A stretch of DNA of 63,658 nucleotides from Dysosmobacter segnis (GCF_014297285.1 NZ_JACOQI010000017.1:1-63658), one strand, 5' to 3'. Positions 8,651 to 17,878 are shown, counted from the stretch's first letter. The notes: a model not told the origin generated them from the sequence alone. Numbers and translations: made by a program.

Positions 8651-8787
8651 CTGCTTTGGAGAAAAAAAGCGCGAAATTCTCAGAAACCGTGCAAATTCTT
8701 TGCCATCCCGCCCTTTTTAACGCTCCCGCGGCCGACGCTTCCCTGTGTCAAAACCGCTTTCCGGGCCTGAAAACCGCCGAAAACCCG

Positions 8788-8815
8788 TTTCAAAACCAGA
8801 ATTCTATGGTATACT
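8788..8815 (+). promoter_or_regulatory. Probable extended -10 promoter of the lipoprotein/MBOAT unit
   Basis: TGGTATACT (extended -10, 8807-8815) with a weak TTTCAA 16 bases upstream. The word TCTATGGTATAC recurs exactly at 8803 and 8887, so a second start or a regulator site may exist. Nothing else is visible in the 388-base gap between nfnA and the lipoprotein. Confidence 0.45.
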
Positions 8816-8947
8816 ACCAAACAGGCGCAATTTTTCCCCGGAAAAAATTTCTTCAAATTTTCGGGAACTTTTTTCGTTCCCCTGCGTCTATGGTATACGG
8901 TGCCGCCTCGGCGACCATTCAAAAAACTTTCTGCAAGGAGAACACAC

Positions 8948-9517
8948 ATGAAAAAAATCACTTCCTTGGCGCTGGCTCTCGCGCTGGCCCTGACCCTCAC
9001 CGCCTGCGGCAAGAAGGACAACACCGCCGGTAATGGCGATTCCAGCGTGCCCGCTGACGCCACCGCTCTGCTGACCGCCGTGTGGGACGCTCACTCCGAC
9101 GACGAGAAGTTCCCAGCTGCCGGCGGCGACTATGAAAATCCCGTGGAGGACGCCCCCGGCGCCGTGAGCATTGCCGACGCCGACAATCTGAACTACATGC
9201 TGACCCTGCCCGTGGAGGATGCCGGTAAGATCGACGGTGCCGCCTCCCTCAGCCACATGATGAACGCCAACACCTTCACCTGCGGCGCTTTCCACGTCAC
9301 CAGCAAGGACGATGTGGAGACCGTTGCCAGCGACCTGCGGGATGCCATCCAGTCTAAGCAGTGGATGTGCGGCTTCCCTGACAAGCTGGTGATCTTCACC
9401 TACGATCAGTATGTGGTGTCCCTGTACGGCGACGAGGAGTTGGTGAACACCTTCCGCGACAAGTTCACCGCCACCTATTCCGACAGCACCATCGCTTATG
9501 ACGAGGCGATCCTGTAA
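8948..9517 (+). CDS. Lipoprotein, possibly DUF4358 family
   Basis: A 189-residue lipoprotein. The signal peptide of Ala/Leu repeats ends in the lipobox LTAC at about residue 20. A mature domain of about 165 residues contains DATALLTAVWDAH and a tail with a YDQYVVSLYGDE segment. Similar small lipoproteins precede MBOAT/DHHW genes in many clostridia, hence the tentative DUF4358 name. Start at 8948 after GCAAGGAG; longer upstream codons are Arg-rich and unlikely. It is separated from the MBOAT gene by a strong hairpin, so it may be more abundant than the downstream products. Confidence 0.7.
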   Translation: MKKITSLALALALALTLTACGKKDNTAGNGDSSVPADATALLTAVWDAHSDDEKFPAAGGDYENPVEDAPGAVSIADADNLNYMLTLPVEDAGKIDGAASLSHMMNANTFTCGAFHVTSKDDVETVASDLRDAIQSKQWMCGFPDKLVIFTYDQYVVSLYGDEELVNTFRDKFTATYSDSTIAYDEAIL

Positions 9518-9532
9518 CGTTTCCGCTTTTCT

Positions 9533-9566
9533 CACAGCGTCCGCACCGAATCGTGCGGACGCTGTG
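9533..9566 (+). terminator. Hairpin between the lipoprotein and MBOAT genes
   Basis: A 14-bp perfect stem (CACAGCGTCCGCAC) with a 6-base loop, followed by AAATTCAATTTT. The poor T tract suggests partial termination or mRNA 3'-end protection inside an operon. Confidence 0.6.
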
Positions 9567-9589
9567 AAATTCAATTTTGGAGTTGCCCT

Positions 9590-10993
9590 ATGCTGTTTTC
9601 CAGTATTCCGTTTCTCTATACCTTTTTACCCTGCGTCCTGATCCTGTACTTTCTGGTCCCCGGCTGGCTGAAAAATACAGTGCTGCTGCTCAGCAGTCTG
9701 TTTTTCTATGCCTGGGGTGAGCCCCGCTTCGTGGTGTTCATGGTCATTGCCATCGTACAGGGTTATGTATTCGGCCTGCTGGCTGAAAAATTCCGCGACC
9801 GGCCCAAACGGGCCAAGCTGTGCCTGTGGGCCTCCGCCGTTGTCAGTCTGGGACTTTTGGGCTACTGCAAGTACGCCGACTTTTTCATCAGCGGCTTCAA
9901 CACCCTCACCGGGCTGTCCCTCCCGCTGCTCCATGTGGCCCTGCCCATCGGCATCAGCTTTTACACCTTCCAAATTCTGAGCTACGTCATCGACGTATAC
10001 CGGGGCGATGTGACTGCCCAGCGGAATCTCATTGACCTTGCCGCGTATGTGGCCATGTTCCCCCAGCTCATCGCCGGGCCCATCGTCCGATACGCGGACA
10101 TCGCTCCCCAGTTGAAGCATCGCACCCACACGCTGGCCGATGCTGCCTACGGCGCCCGCCGCTTCATCCTCGGCCTTTCCAAAAAGGTGCTGCTGGCCAA
10201 TGTCCTCTACGAACTGATCTCCGCCTACAAGAGCGCCGCGAACGTCTCCGTCCTGTTCGTCTGGCTTTACGCCGCAGCCTATGTGCTGCACCTTTACTTC
10301 GACTTTTCCGGTTACAGCGATATGGCCATCGGTCTGGGCCGCATCTTCGGATTCCATTTTATAGAAAACTTCAACTATCCCTACATCTCCGCCAGCGTCA
10401 CGGAGTTCTGGCGGCGGTGGCACATGAGCCTGGGCAGTTGGTTCCGGGACTATGTGTACATCCCGCTGGGCGGCAACCGGGTCTCCAAGGCCAAATGGTT
10501 CCGCAACATTTTCATTGTCTGGCTGCTGACGGGCCTGTGGCACGGCGCGGCATGGACCTTCATCCTGTGGGGGCTGTTCTTTGCCGTGTTCCTGACGGCG
10601 GAAAAGCTCTGGTACGGCGAAGCTCTGGCCCAGACACGATTCCTGAAGCATCTCTATGTTCTGCTGCTGATCGCAGTCAGCTTCGTTATCTTTGATGCCG
10701 CCAGTGTGTCGGACGCCTTCCGTACCATCGGTTCCCTGTTTGGCCTGGGTGGGCTGCCCCGTTCCGACGTTCTGGCCCGCTATTATTTTGACAGCTACTC
10801 CGGCGTGTTCCTTGTAGCAATCGTGGGCGCTACACCACTGCCCGCCAAGATCGTCCGGCAGTTCTCCGAGGATGGCCCCGGCAAAAAGATCATGTCCGTT
10901 GTGGAGCCGGTGGTGCTGCTGGCCCTGCTGGCGGTGGTCACCGCCTATCTGGTGGACGGGTCCTTCAACCCGTTCCTGTATTTCCGCTTTTAA
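9590..10993 (+). CDS. MBOAT-family O-acyltransferase (AlgI/PatA-like)
   Basis: A 467-residue polytopic membrane protein with about 10-12 hydrophobic segments. Landmarks are YTFQILSYVIDVYRG, the YFDFSGYSDMAIGLGRIFGF stretch and the catalytic-region motif WRRWHMSLGSWFRDYVYIPLG, followed by GLWHGAAW with the conserved His. AlgI-type MBOATs move acetyl groups across the membrane for transfer to an exopolysaccharide or cell-wall glycan by an SGNH/DHHW partner, which here is the next gene, 13 bases downstream. The acceptor polymer cannot be read from this locus. Confidence 0.92.
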   Translation: MLFSSIPFLYTFLPCVLILYFLVPGWLKNTVLLLSSLFFYAWGEPRFVVFMVIAIVQGYVFGLLAEKFRDRPKRAKLCLWASAVVSLGLLGYCKYADFFISGFNTLTGLSLPLLHVALPIGISFYTFQILSYVIDVYRGDVTAQRNLIDLAAYVAMFPQLIAGPIVRYADIAPQLKHRTHTLADAAYGARRFILGLSKKVLLANVLYELISAYKSAANVSVLFVWLYAAAYVLHLYFDFSGYSDMAIGLGRIFGFHFIENFNYPYISASVTEFWRRWHMSLGSWFRDYVYIPLGGNRVSKAKWFRNIFIVWLLTGLWHGAAWTFILWGLFFAVFLTAEKLWYGEALAQTRFLKHLYVLLLIAVSFVIFDAASVSDAFRTIGSLFGLGGLPRSDVLARYYFDSYSGVFLVAIVGATPLPAKIVRQFSEDGPGKKIMSVVEPVVLLALLAVVTAYLVDGSFNPFLYFRF

Positions 10994-11006
10994 AGGAGGT
11001 CCCGCC

Positions 11007-12110
11007 ATGTTTGAAAAATGGAAAAGCATTCTCACGGTGGGGCTCCTGTCCGCGTTTGTTCTGGGTTTTGGCATCTGGGCGGCGGTCAAGCCCGCCGATG
11101 CGCTCTCCACCAGTGAGCGCCGCCCGCTGGCCCAGATGCCGGAATTGTCCGCAAGCAGCTATCTCTCCGGCAAATTCATGTCCGGCTACGAGGATTACGC
11201 CACGGACCAGTTTCCTCTGCGGGAGCAGTTCCGCACCCTGAAAGCCCTGATGGGGCTGTATGTGTTCGGCCAGAAGGACAACAACGGCGTCTATCTGGCA
11301 GACGGCTCTGCCGCCAAGCTGGAATACCCCCTGAATGAAGACTCCGTTGCCCACGCTGCCGACCGGTTCCGCTATCTCTACGAGACCCTCATGGCCGGGA
11401 CCAACGCCAAGGTCTACCTCTCCGTGATCCCCGACAAGAATTATTTTCTGGCGGAGGCCAACGGCTATCCCGCTCTGGACTATCAGGCCCTGACGGACGC
11501 TCTCCGGAAGCAGACGGAGTTCGCCGCGTATATCGACCTGTTCGGCACGCTAACCGCAGATGACTACTACCGCACCGATTCCCACTGGCGGCAGGAAAAT
11601 CTGCTGACCACAGCGGATACGCTGGCCGCCGCCATGGGCGCCGCGCTGCCGGACAGCCGCTATACAGAATGGACACTGGACCGGCCATATTACGGCGTGT
11701 ATTACGGCTACGCCGCCCTGCCCATGGAGCCGGACCGGCTGACTTACCTCACCAGCGACCTTCTGGACGCCTGCACGGTGTACAATTACGAGACTGGTAA
11801 GACCGGGCCTATTTATGATCTGGCAAAAGGTGCCGGCAAGGACCCCTACGAGCTGTTCCTCTCCGGGTCCGTGTCGCTGCTGACCATTGAAAATCCCAAT
11901 GCGGATACAGACCGGGAACTGGTGATCTTCCGGGACTCCTTCGGCAGCTCTCTGGCCCCTCTGCTGGTCCCCGGCTATGCCAAGGTGACGCTGGCGGACA
12001 TCCGCTACCTCCCCAGCAGCCAGATGGGAAAGTACCTGACCTTCACCGATCAGGATGTGCTGTTCCTTTACAGCGCCCCGGTGCTGAACAACAGTGAAAC
12101 TCTGAAATAA
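11007..12110 (+). CDS. DHHW-family protein (AlgX/AlgJ-like O-acetyltransferase partner)
   Basis: A 367-residue protein with one N-terminal membrane segment (about residues 8-28) and an extracytoplasmic SGNH-like domain. DYYRTDSHWRQENLL carries the Asp-His pair and RDSFGSSLAPLL carries the serine block. It probably takes acetyl groups from the MBOAT protein and places them on an extracellular glycan. Start at 11007 follows a full AAAGGAGGT. It ends its unit at a terminator. Confidence 0.85.
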   Translation: MFEKWKSILTVGLLSAFVLGFGIWAAVKPADALSTSERRPLAQMPELSASSYLSGKFMSGYEDYATDQFPLREQFRTLKALMGLYVFGQKDNNGVYLADGSAAKLEYPLNEDSVAHAADRFRYLYETLMAGTNAKVYLSVIPDKNYFLAEANGYPALDYQALTDALRKQTEFAAYIDLFGTLTADDYYRTDSHWRQENLLTTADTLAAAMGAALPDSRYTEWTLDRPYYGVYYGYAALPMEPDRLTYLTSDLLDACTVYNYETGKTGPIYDLAKGAGKDPYELFLSGSVSLLTIENPNADTDRELVIFRDSFGSSLAPLLVPGYAKVTLADIRYLPSSQMGKYLTFTDQDVLFLYSAPVLNNSETLK

Positions 12111-12115
12111 GCCGC

Positions 12116-12153
12116 AAAGCGTCTGCCGGAAATGGCAGGCGCTTTGGACTTTT
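12116..12153 (+). terminator. Terminator after the DHHW gene
   Basis: A 12-base arm AAAGCGTCTGCC pairs with GGCAGGCGCTTT (one G-T pair) around a GGAAAT loop, followed by GGACTTTT. Confidence 0.75.
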
Positions 12154-12184
12154 CTGCGGAAATGAGGCAGTTTCCTTTTTTATC

Positions 12185-12213
12185 TTGTACTTTTGAAAGA
12201 AATCATATATAAT
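12185..12213 (+). promoter_or_regulatory. Promoter of the Asp23/FakA unit
   Basis: TTGTAC (12185-12190), a 17-base spacer, TATAAT (12208-12213). Start point about 60 bases before the Asp23-family ATG. Confidence 0.75.
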
Positions 12214-12279
12214 AGTAGCCTGATAATTATGCTCCGAAAGTGCGCTCTGCGTCGGAGCAGCGGAAAGGAAGGTTATCCT

Positions 12280-12630
12280 ATGCTGAAATTTCATTCGGAA
12301 CAGGGCGAGATCTCCGTCTCCAGCGCTGTTTTTTCCAACATTACCGGCATGGCTGCCACCAACTGCTTCGGTGTGAAGGGCATGGCCTACCGCTCCATGA
12401 CGGACGGTCTGGTCCATCTGCTGCGGCGGGAGGCCATGAGCAAGGGCGTCAACGTGATCTATAACGAGGACGAATCCATTTCCATTGAGCTCCACATCAT
12501 CGTGGAAAACGGCGTCAACATTCCCGCAGTGTGCCGCTCCATCATGAACGAGGTACGCTACGTGGTGAATAAGAACACCGGTGCGGAGGTCCGCGCTGTG
12601 GATGTGTTCGTAGATTCCATGATCCTGTGA
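12280..12630 (+). CDS. Asp23/Gls24 family protein (YloU-like)
   Basis: A 116-residue alkaline-shock-like protein. The pattern GEISVSSAVFSNITGMAATNCFGVKGM and the C-terminal VRAVDVFVD match YloU-type members that sit immediately before the DAK2/FakA gene in Firmicutes. The spacing here is 16 bases, as expected. The start at 12280 is preceded by GGAAAGGAAGG; open codons upstream would cover the promoter. The role is likely envelope-associated, but the exact function of this family is not settled. Confidence 0.88.
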   Translation: MLKFHSEQGEISVSSAVFSNITGMAATNCFGVKGMAYRSMTDGLVHLLRREAMSKGVNVIYNEDESISIELHIIVENGVNIPAVCRSIMNEVRYVVNKNTGAEVRAVDVFVDSMIL

Positions 12631-12646
12631 GGAGGACAGCAGAAGA

Positions 12647-14323
12647 ATGAGTAAAGAAATCACCGGCGCGCTTTTCAAGCAGATGATCCTGCACGGGGCC
12701 GCCGCTATCACGGCCCAGAAGCAGGCCATCAACGATCTTAATGTATTCCCCGTGCCGGACGGTGACACGGGCACCAATATGTCCATGACCATCGCCACCG
12801 CTGCCGAGGCGCTGCGCAAGGCCGCTCCCGCCTCTGTGGGACAGGCGTCCTCCGTCACCGCCTCCGCTCTGCTTCAGGGTGCCCGGGGCAACTCCGGCGT
12901 CATCCTCTCCCTGCTGTTCCGGGGCCTTTCCAAGGCTCTGAAGGGCATGGAGACCGCTGATGCCGCCGCCTTCGCCGCCGCCATGCAGGAAGGTGTGGCC
13001 GCCGCTTATAAGGCCGTTATGAAGCCCGCCGAGGGCACGGTGCTGACGGTTTCCCGCCTCGCTGCCAAGCGGGCGGTGGACACCGCCGCCGAGGGGGCCG
13101 ATGTGGAGGCCACCTTAGCCGCCGCCATTGAAGAGGGCTACGACGCCCTGGCCCAGACCACGGACATGAACCCGGTGCTGAAAAAGGCCGGCGTGGTAGA
13201 CGCAGGCGGTAAGGGCTACCTGCTGATTCTGGAGGGTATGCTGGCAGAGCTCCGCGGCGAGCCCATTCCCGAAAGCATGGAGGAGCCTGAAACGCACAAG
13301 GAAAAGGCTGACTTCAACGCTATGGCGCAGGAGGAGATCACCTTTACCTTCGACACCGTGTATGTGGTGCGCAAGGCCCGGGAGGACATCGACCTCATGC
13401 CCCTGCGGGCTTATCTCAGCAGCATTGGCGACAGTCTGGTCATCGGCGAGGATGACGAGACCTTCAAGGTCCATGTCCATACCGACATTCCCGGCGCGGC
13501 CCTGACGGAATCCCAGAAATACGGCACACTGGAGCTGGCGAAGGTTGAGAATATGCGCTCTCAGGCCGACGCGCTGGCCGCTGGCCAGACCGCCCAGAGC
13601 ACCGATGATCTGGACGCCATTGAGGAAGAACTGGAAAACGGAGAAAGCGGCCACAAGGTAGCCGCCCCTGAAAAGGCCGTGGGCTTTCTGGCCATCTGCG
13701 CCGGCGACGGCCTTGCCGCCGTGTTCCGGGATCTTGGCTGCGACGCCGTGGTTTCCGGCGGTCAGACCATGAACCCCTCCACGGAGAGTATTCTGGCCGG
13801 GATCGATCAGGTCCCCGCTGAGACCGTGTTTGTTCTGCCCAACAACGGCAACATCATCATGGCTGCCCAACAGTGCCAGGGCCTGACGGAGAAAAACGTG
13901 GTGGTCATCCCCAGCAAGACTGTTCCCCAGGGCATCACCGCCATGATGAACGTAGACCCGGAGGCGGAGGTCGCATCTATTACGGAGGCCATGACTGAAG
14001 CGCTGTCCACCGTCACCACCTCCCAGATCACCTATGCCGCCCGGGATTCCGATTTCGATGGCTTCGAGATCCATCAGGGCGACTATCTGGCCCTGAAGGA
14101 AGGCAAGCTGTTCGGTACCGACACCCAGCTGGACGCTCTGCTGGAAAAGCTGGCGGAGGAAGGGAAGGACGCCTCCTTCATCTCCCTGTACTACGGTGAG
14201 GATGTCACCGAGGAGGCCGCTCAGGCCGCAGGCACCCGGTTTCAGGCCGTCTGCCCTGATGCGGAGATCAGCGTGCTCTCCGGCGGTCAGCCTGTATACT
14301 ACTATATCATTTCCTTTGAATAA
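12647..14323 (+). CDS. fakA: DAK2-domain fatty acid kinase FakA (YloV)
   Basis: A 558-residue cytoplasmic kinase. The N-terminal DhaL/DAK2 domain has the metal-ATP motif PVPDGDTGTNM at about 35-45 and GARGNSGVILS. A middle linker domain and a C-terminal DegV-like domain (FVLPNNGNIIMAAQQC) follow. FakA phosphorylates fatty acids held by FakB carriers, feeding exogenous fatty acids into phospholipid synthesis. No FakB (DegV) gene is present nearby. Length agrees with the family. Confidence 0.9.
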   Translation: MSKEITGALFKQMILHGAAAITAQKQAINDLNVFPVPDGDTGTNMSMTIATAAEALRKAAPASVGQASSVTASALLQGARGNSGVILSLLFRGLSKALKGMETADAAAFAAAMQEGVAAAYKAVMKPAEGTVLTVSRLAAKRAVDTAAEGADVEATLAAAIEEGYDALAQTTDMNPVLKKAGVVDAGGKGYLLILEGMLAELRGEPIPESMEEPETHKEKADFNAMAQEEITFTFDTVYVVRKAREDIDLMPLRAYLSSIGDSLVIGEDDETFKVHVHTDIPGAALTESQKYGTLELAKVENMRSQADALAAGQTAQSTDDLDAIEEELENGESGHKVAAPEKAVGFLAICAGDGLAAVFRDLGCDAVVSGGQTMNPSTESILAGIDQVPAETVFVLPNNGNIIMAAQQCQGLTEKNVVVIPSKTVPQGITAMMNVDPEAEVASITEAMTEALSTVTTSQITYAARDSDFDGFEIHQGDYLALKEGKLFGTDTQLDALLEKLAEEGKDASFISLYYGEDVTEEAAQAAGTRFQAVCPDAEISVLSGGQPVYYYIISFE

Positions 14324-14336
14324 TCCCCAATTACAA

Positions 14337-14367
14337 ACAGGGCAGTCCATCGGACTGCCCTGTTCTT
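14337..14367 (+). terminator. Terminator-like hairpin after fakA
   Basis: A 12-bp perfect stem ACAGGGCAGTCC/GGACTGCCCTGT with a 3-base loop, then TCTT. The T tract is weak. The next gene starts 18 bases later. Confidence 0.55.
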
Positions 14368-14384
14368 GACAAAAGGAGAACGCT

Positions 14385-14735
14385 ATGCTGTTTTTGTGCT
14401 ATCCCAAGTGCTCCACCTGCCAGAAGGCCAAGGCCTGGCTGGAGGAACGGAGCATTTCCTATGATCTGCGGGACATCAAGCAGAACAACCCCACCGCCGA
14501 GGAGCTGACCGCGTGGTATCAGAAAAGCGGTTTGCCTCTGAAAAAGTTTTTCAACACCAGCGGTCTGCAATACAAGGCCCTCGGCCTGAAGGAGAAGCTG
14601 CCCGCCATGAGCGAGGCGGAGCAGCTCGCTCTGCTGGCCACCGACGGGATGCTGGTGAAGCGCCCTCTGCTGGTGGGTGAGAACTTCGTTCTCACCGGCT
14701 TCCGCGCCACGGAATGGGAAGCGAGACTGGTATGA
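14385..14735 (+). CDS. ArsC/Spx/YffB-family thioredoxin-fold protein
   Basis: A 116-residue thioredoxin-like protein with an N-terminal CSTC (LCYPKCSTCQKAKAWLEE) and the tail motif MLVKRPLLVGENFVLTGF, where RP marks the cis-proline region of the ArsC family. It could be a YffB-like reductase or an Spx/MgsR-type regulator. The CxxC spacing suits Spx or YffB rather than a classical arsenate reductase (CX3-type), and no ars genes are nearby. It overlaps dus by ATGA. Confidence 0.8.
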   Translation: MLFLCYPKCSTCQKAKAWLEERSISYDLRDIKQNNPTAEELTAWYQKSGLPLKKFFNTSGLQYKALGLKEKLPAMSEAEQLALLATDGMLVKRPLLVGENFVLTGFRATEWEARLV

Positions 14736-15700
14736 TCCAGACGATCGACTTCGCCCCACTGGACGGCATCACCAAAATCGTGTTCCGTCAGGTGTGGAGC
14801 CAGTTTTTCGGCGGCGTAGACCGCTATTTCATTCCCTTTTTCTCCCCCACCCCCCACCATCTGATGACACCCCGGGATCTCCGTGAAGTGGACTATATCC
14901 ACAACGCCAATCTCCCCTCGGTGCCGCAGGTGATGACGAAAAACGCCGACGATTTCCTCTGGGCCTGCAACGTCCTCAAGGACATGGGCTACACGGAGGT
15001 CAATCTGAATCTGGGCTGCCCCTCCGGCACCGTTACCGCCAAGGGCAAGGGCTCCGGGTTTCTGGCCCATCCGGACGAACTGGCCGCCTTTTTTGATGAG
15101 GTGTTTTCCAAAAATCCCCTGCCGGTGTCCGTCAAGACCCGGCTGGGCTATGAGACGCCGGAGGAATTTGCCGCTCTGCTGGACCTCTACAACCGCTATC
15201 CCATCGCCTGTCTCACCGTCCATCCCCGTGTGCGGAAGGAAAAATACCGGGGGCCTGTCCATCTGGACACATTTACCGACGCACTGGCAAACAGCCGGAA
15301 TCCCGTGTGCTACAACGGCGATCTGCGGACAGCGGATGAGGTCCGGGTCTTGGAGACTCGGTTCCCGACGGTCACGCATGTGATGATCGGCCGGGGACTG
15401 GTGGCGGATCCGGCGCTGGCCCGGAAGCTCCGGGGCGGCAAGGGCACCGACCGGAAGGAATTGACAGACTTTCTGGCTGCGCTGTATCAGGGCTATACGG
15501 ACTTCTATCAGGGGCAGGTCCCCACTGCCGCCCAGCGGATGCGGGAGGTGTGGTTCTACCTGATCCATCTGTTTGATGACGCGGAAAAGCTGAATAAGCA
15601 GCTTCGCCGGTTCCGCACCCCCTCGGAATATGAACGGATCCAGGCAGAAATTCTGGCCTCCTGTCCGATTCGGTCTAACGTTCAGGGGGATCTGATCTAA
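14732..15700 (+). CDS. tRNA-dihydrouridine synthase family protein
   Basis: A 322-residue FMN enzyme that reduces uridine to dihydrouridine in tRNA D or variable loops. Motifs include APLDGITKIVFR, the catalytic-cysteine segment VNLNLGCPSGTV, GKGSGFLAHP, VSVKTRLGYE and HPRVRKEKY, then VMIGRGLVADPAL. The start at 14732 is set by the 4-base overlap with the upstream stop. It is one of the shorter Dus lineages common in clostridia rather than DusB; specificity is not readable. Confidence 0.9.
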   Translation: MIQTIDFAPLDGITKIVFRQVWSQFFGGVDRYFIPFFSPTPHHLMTPRDLREVDYIHNANLPSVPQVMTKNADDFLWACNVLKDMGYTEVNLNLGCPSGTVTAKGKGSGFLAHPDELAAFFDEVFSKNPLPVSVKTRLGYETPEEFAALLDLYNRYPIACLTVHPRVRKEKYRGPVHLDTFTDALANSRNPVCYNGDLRTADEVRVLETRFPTVTHVMIGRGLVADPALARKLRGGKGTDRKELTDFLAALYQGYTDFYQGQVPTAAQRMREVWFYLIHLFDDAEKLNKQLRRFRTPSEYERIQAEILASCPIRSNVQGDLI

Positions 15701-15830
15701 GCACAAAACTTCATGCATGAGCAGCGCGCCACGAACATGCACAAATGCCAGTGCGTGAAGTTTTCGTGCATCATTTCCGGTTGCCCCGCAGGGGCGAGGA
15801 AATGGCACATTTTTTATTTTTCTGTGCTTT
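15701..15830. other. Strongly folded 3' region after dus
   Basis: Directly after the dus stop, 15701-15718 can pair with 15751-15769 over 18 base pairs with one bulge and two G-U pairs. A second hairpin (CATTTCC with GGAAATG, inner GCCCC/GGGGC) covers 15774-15806, and a third GCACA/TGTGC around a T-rich loop covers about 15806-15827. No frame across it looks coding. It may be a structured 3' UTR, a decayed repeat or a small RNA. Confidence 0.5.
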
Positions 15831-15838
15831 TGCATAGC

Positions 15839-15873
15839 AAAAAACTTCTCCAGTCAAACTGGAGAAGTTTTTT
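15839..15873. terminator. Bidirectional terminator between dus and folD
   Basis: A 16-bp perfect stem AAAAAACTTCTCCAGT with its complement and a 3-base loop, with T tracts on both strands. Confidence 0.9.
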
Positions 15874-15885
15874 GTTGAAATACCG

Positions 15886-16725
15886 TTATTTCAAATGAGC
15901 CTCCGCGGCGGTCAGGATATTCCGCATGAGCATAGCCCGAGTCATGGGGCCAACACCGCCGGGAACCGGGGTAATGTAGGACGCCTTCGGCTCCACGGCG
16001 GCAAAATCCACATCCCCGCAGAGCTTTCCGGCCTCGTTCCGGTTCATGGCCACGTCAATGACCACTGCGCCATCCTTCACCATGTCGACGGTAACGCAAT
16101 TCACCTTTCCAACGGCGGATACTAAAATATCCGCCTGCCGGGTGATGTCCGCCAAGTCCGGCGTTTTGGAATGGCACAGCGTCACGGTGCCGTCCGCCTG
16201 AGTCAGCAGCGCTGCCATGGGTTTGCCCACGATGTTGCTGCGGCCCAGCACCACACACCGCTTTCCCGCCGGGGAAATGCCATATTCCCGCAGCATTTCC
16301 ATAACTCCCGCCGGGGTACAGGGCTGGAACACCGGATCGCTGATGTTCAGCCGCCCCACGTTGTAGGGATGGAAGCAGTCCACATCCTTTTCCGGGGCGA
16401 TGGCAGCGATTACCGCCGCCTCCTCCAAGGGCTCGGGCAGGGGCAGCTGCACCAGAATGCCGTCCACCGCCGGATCACGATTCAGTTTTTCAATGAGGTC
16501 CAGCAGTTCCTGCTGGGTGGTCTCCGCCGGGAGCCGGTAGGGAAAGCTGCGGATGCCGCACTCTCCACAGTCCGCTTCCTTACCCCGGACATAGACCTGC
16601 GAGGCGGGGTCCTCCCCTATCAGCACCACCGCCAGCCCCGGCTGACGGGGCAGCTTGGCGGCTTTCTCCGCTACCTGGGCCTTTACCTTGGCCGCAAGGG
16701 CTTTTCCGTCAATTCTCGTTGCCAT
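15886..16725 (-). CDS. folD: Methylenetetrahydrofolate dehydrogenase/cyclohydrolase
   Basis: A 279-residue bifunctional enzyme that interconverts 5,10-methylene-THF, methenyl-THF and 10-formyl-THF. Family signatures are [15 protein letters not shown] (with the YxxxK catalytic Tyr/Lys), [13 protein letters not shown], the NADP-binding [14 protein letters not shown] and the C-terminal [11 protein letters not shown]. Length is normal. Its start lies 17 bases inside the lgt 3' end, so the two are co-transcribed and coupled. Confidence 0.96.
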   Translation of the reverse strand: MATRIDGKALAAKVKAQVAEKAAKLPRQPGLAVVLIGEDPASQVYVRGKEADCGECGIRSFPYRLPAETTQQELLDLIEKLNRDPAVDGILVQLPLPEPLEEAAVIAAIAPEKDVDCFHPYNVGRLNISDPVFQPCTPAGVMEMLREYGISPAGKRCVVLGRSNIVGKPMAALLTQADGTVTLCHSKTPDLADITRQADILVSAVGKVNCVTVDMVKDGAVVIDVAMNRNEAGKLCGDVDFAAVEPKASYITPVPGGVGPMTRAMLMRNILTAAEAHLK

Positions 16726-17785
16726 GCGTCTCTCCCTTTTCCGGTTTCTCCTGTGTTTCCGTATCCGGAACGGTCTCGGCGTCAGGGGACTCCACAGCCT
16801 CCGTCTCCAACGGGTCCGCCGCTTCTCCCTCCGTAGGCACTTCGTTCATAAGGGTCTCCGCCAACACGGCGTCCTCCGCTTCCGCAGCGGCCAGACGCGC
16901 TTTTTCTGCCGCCACCTGATGGACCCACAGGCTCTCCGGCGACCGCTTCTTGATGCGGATATTATAGAACAGCATAAAGGCTGCCACCGCCACCATCACA
17001 ATACTCAGCGCCTGAGACACCCGGATTCTCTGTCCGAACAGCTCCCAGTTGAAGAGGTACAGGCTGTCGGTCCGCAGGCCCTCGATCCAGCTGCGGCCCA
17101 GACCGTACCACAGGAAATAGAACCAGGTGTTCTCCCCGTCAAACCGACGGCCCTTGGACACGATGAACAGGATCAGCAGCAGGCCGATCAGATTCCAAAA
17201 GCTCTCATAGAAAAAGGTAGGATGGACCTCGATGCTGGTATACTGGCTGACCCACAGCTTCATCCGCCAGGGCAGGGTAGTCTCCCCGCCGAAAGCCTCC
17301 CGATTGATGAAATTGGCCCACCGGCCGATGATCTGGCCTAACAGCAGGCCCATCACCGCTACATCGCCCATGGCAAAGAACGGAAGCTTATGGCGCTTTG
17401 TGTAGGCCAATGCCACCAATACGCCTGCGATCACCGCGCCGTAAATAGCCAGTCCGCCGTCCCAGATCCGGAACATGGCACCCCAATCCAGGCTGCCGTC
17501 CGTATTCCGGTAAAGGTCCAGATAGAACAGAACATAATAGAACCGGGCACCGATGATGCAGCAGGGCACCGCCCAGAGCACCATGTCCATAATGTTGTCC
17601 TCAGTCAGGCCATAGTGTTTGGCCTGCTTCATGCAGAGATACAGCCCCGCCAGCATGGCAAATGCCAGAATGATCCCGTACCAGTAGATTCCGTGGCCGA
17701 TATGGATGGCCACCGGGTCAATGTTCAATTCCCAATCCCCGAACAGGCCGGGGAAGCTGATGGGCATGTTTTTCAGTGCGCTCAC
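16709..17785 (-). CDS. lgt: Prolipoprotein diacylglyceryl transferase
   Basis: A 358-residue membrane enzyme with seven hydrophobic segments. It moves diacylglycerol from phosphatidylglycerol to the lipobox cysteine, serving the lipoproteins encoded here and elsewhere. The signature [15 protein letters not shown] is present, as is [10 protein letters not shown] near the first helices. Beyond the catalytic core there is an unusual 70-80 residue Ala/Glu-rich acidic cytoplasmic tail (about 285-358) with no recognisable domain. Confidence 0.95.
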   Translation of the reverse strand: MSALKNMPISFPGLFGDWELNIDPVAIHIGHGIYWYGIILAFAMLAGLYLCMKQAKHYGLTEDNIMDMVLWAVPCCIIGARFYYVLFYLDLYRNTDGSLDWGAMFRIWDGGLAIYGAVIAGVLVALAYTKRHKLPFFAMGDVAVMGLLLGQIIGRWANFINREAFGGETTLPWRMKLWVSQYTSIEVHPTFFYESFWNLIGLLLILFIVSKGRRFDGENTWFYFLWYGLGRSWIEGLRTDSLYLFNWELFGQRIRVSQALSIVMVAVAAFMLFYNIRIKKRSPESLWVHQVAAEKARLAAAEAEDAVLAETLMNEVPTEGEAADPLETEAVESPDAETVPDTETQEKPEKGETHGNEN

Positions 17786-17878
17786 AACAGGTTCTTCCTT
17801 TCGGCGGCAAAGAGTTTACCCCGCCGCATATGTTTTCTGCAAGAGACCCAACGGGCCTTTTCGTCTCTTCCCAAAGAC

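Noticed and set aside
14385..14735. Arsenate reductase of an arsenic resistance operon
   Set aside because: No arsR, arsB or acr3 neighbour; the CxxC form suits Spx/YffB-type proteins. The ArsB-superfamily permease at 24-25 kb is not linked to it.
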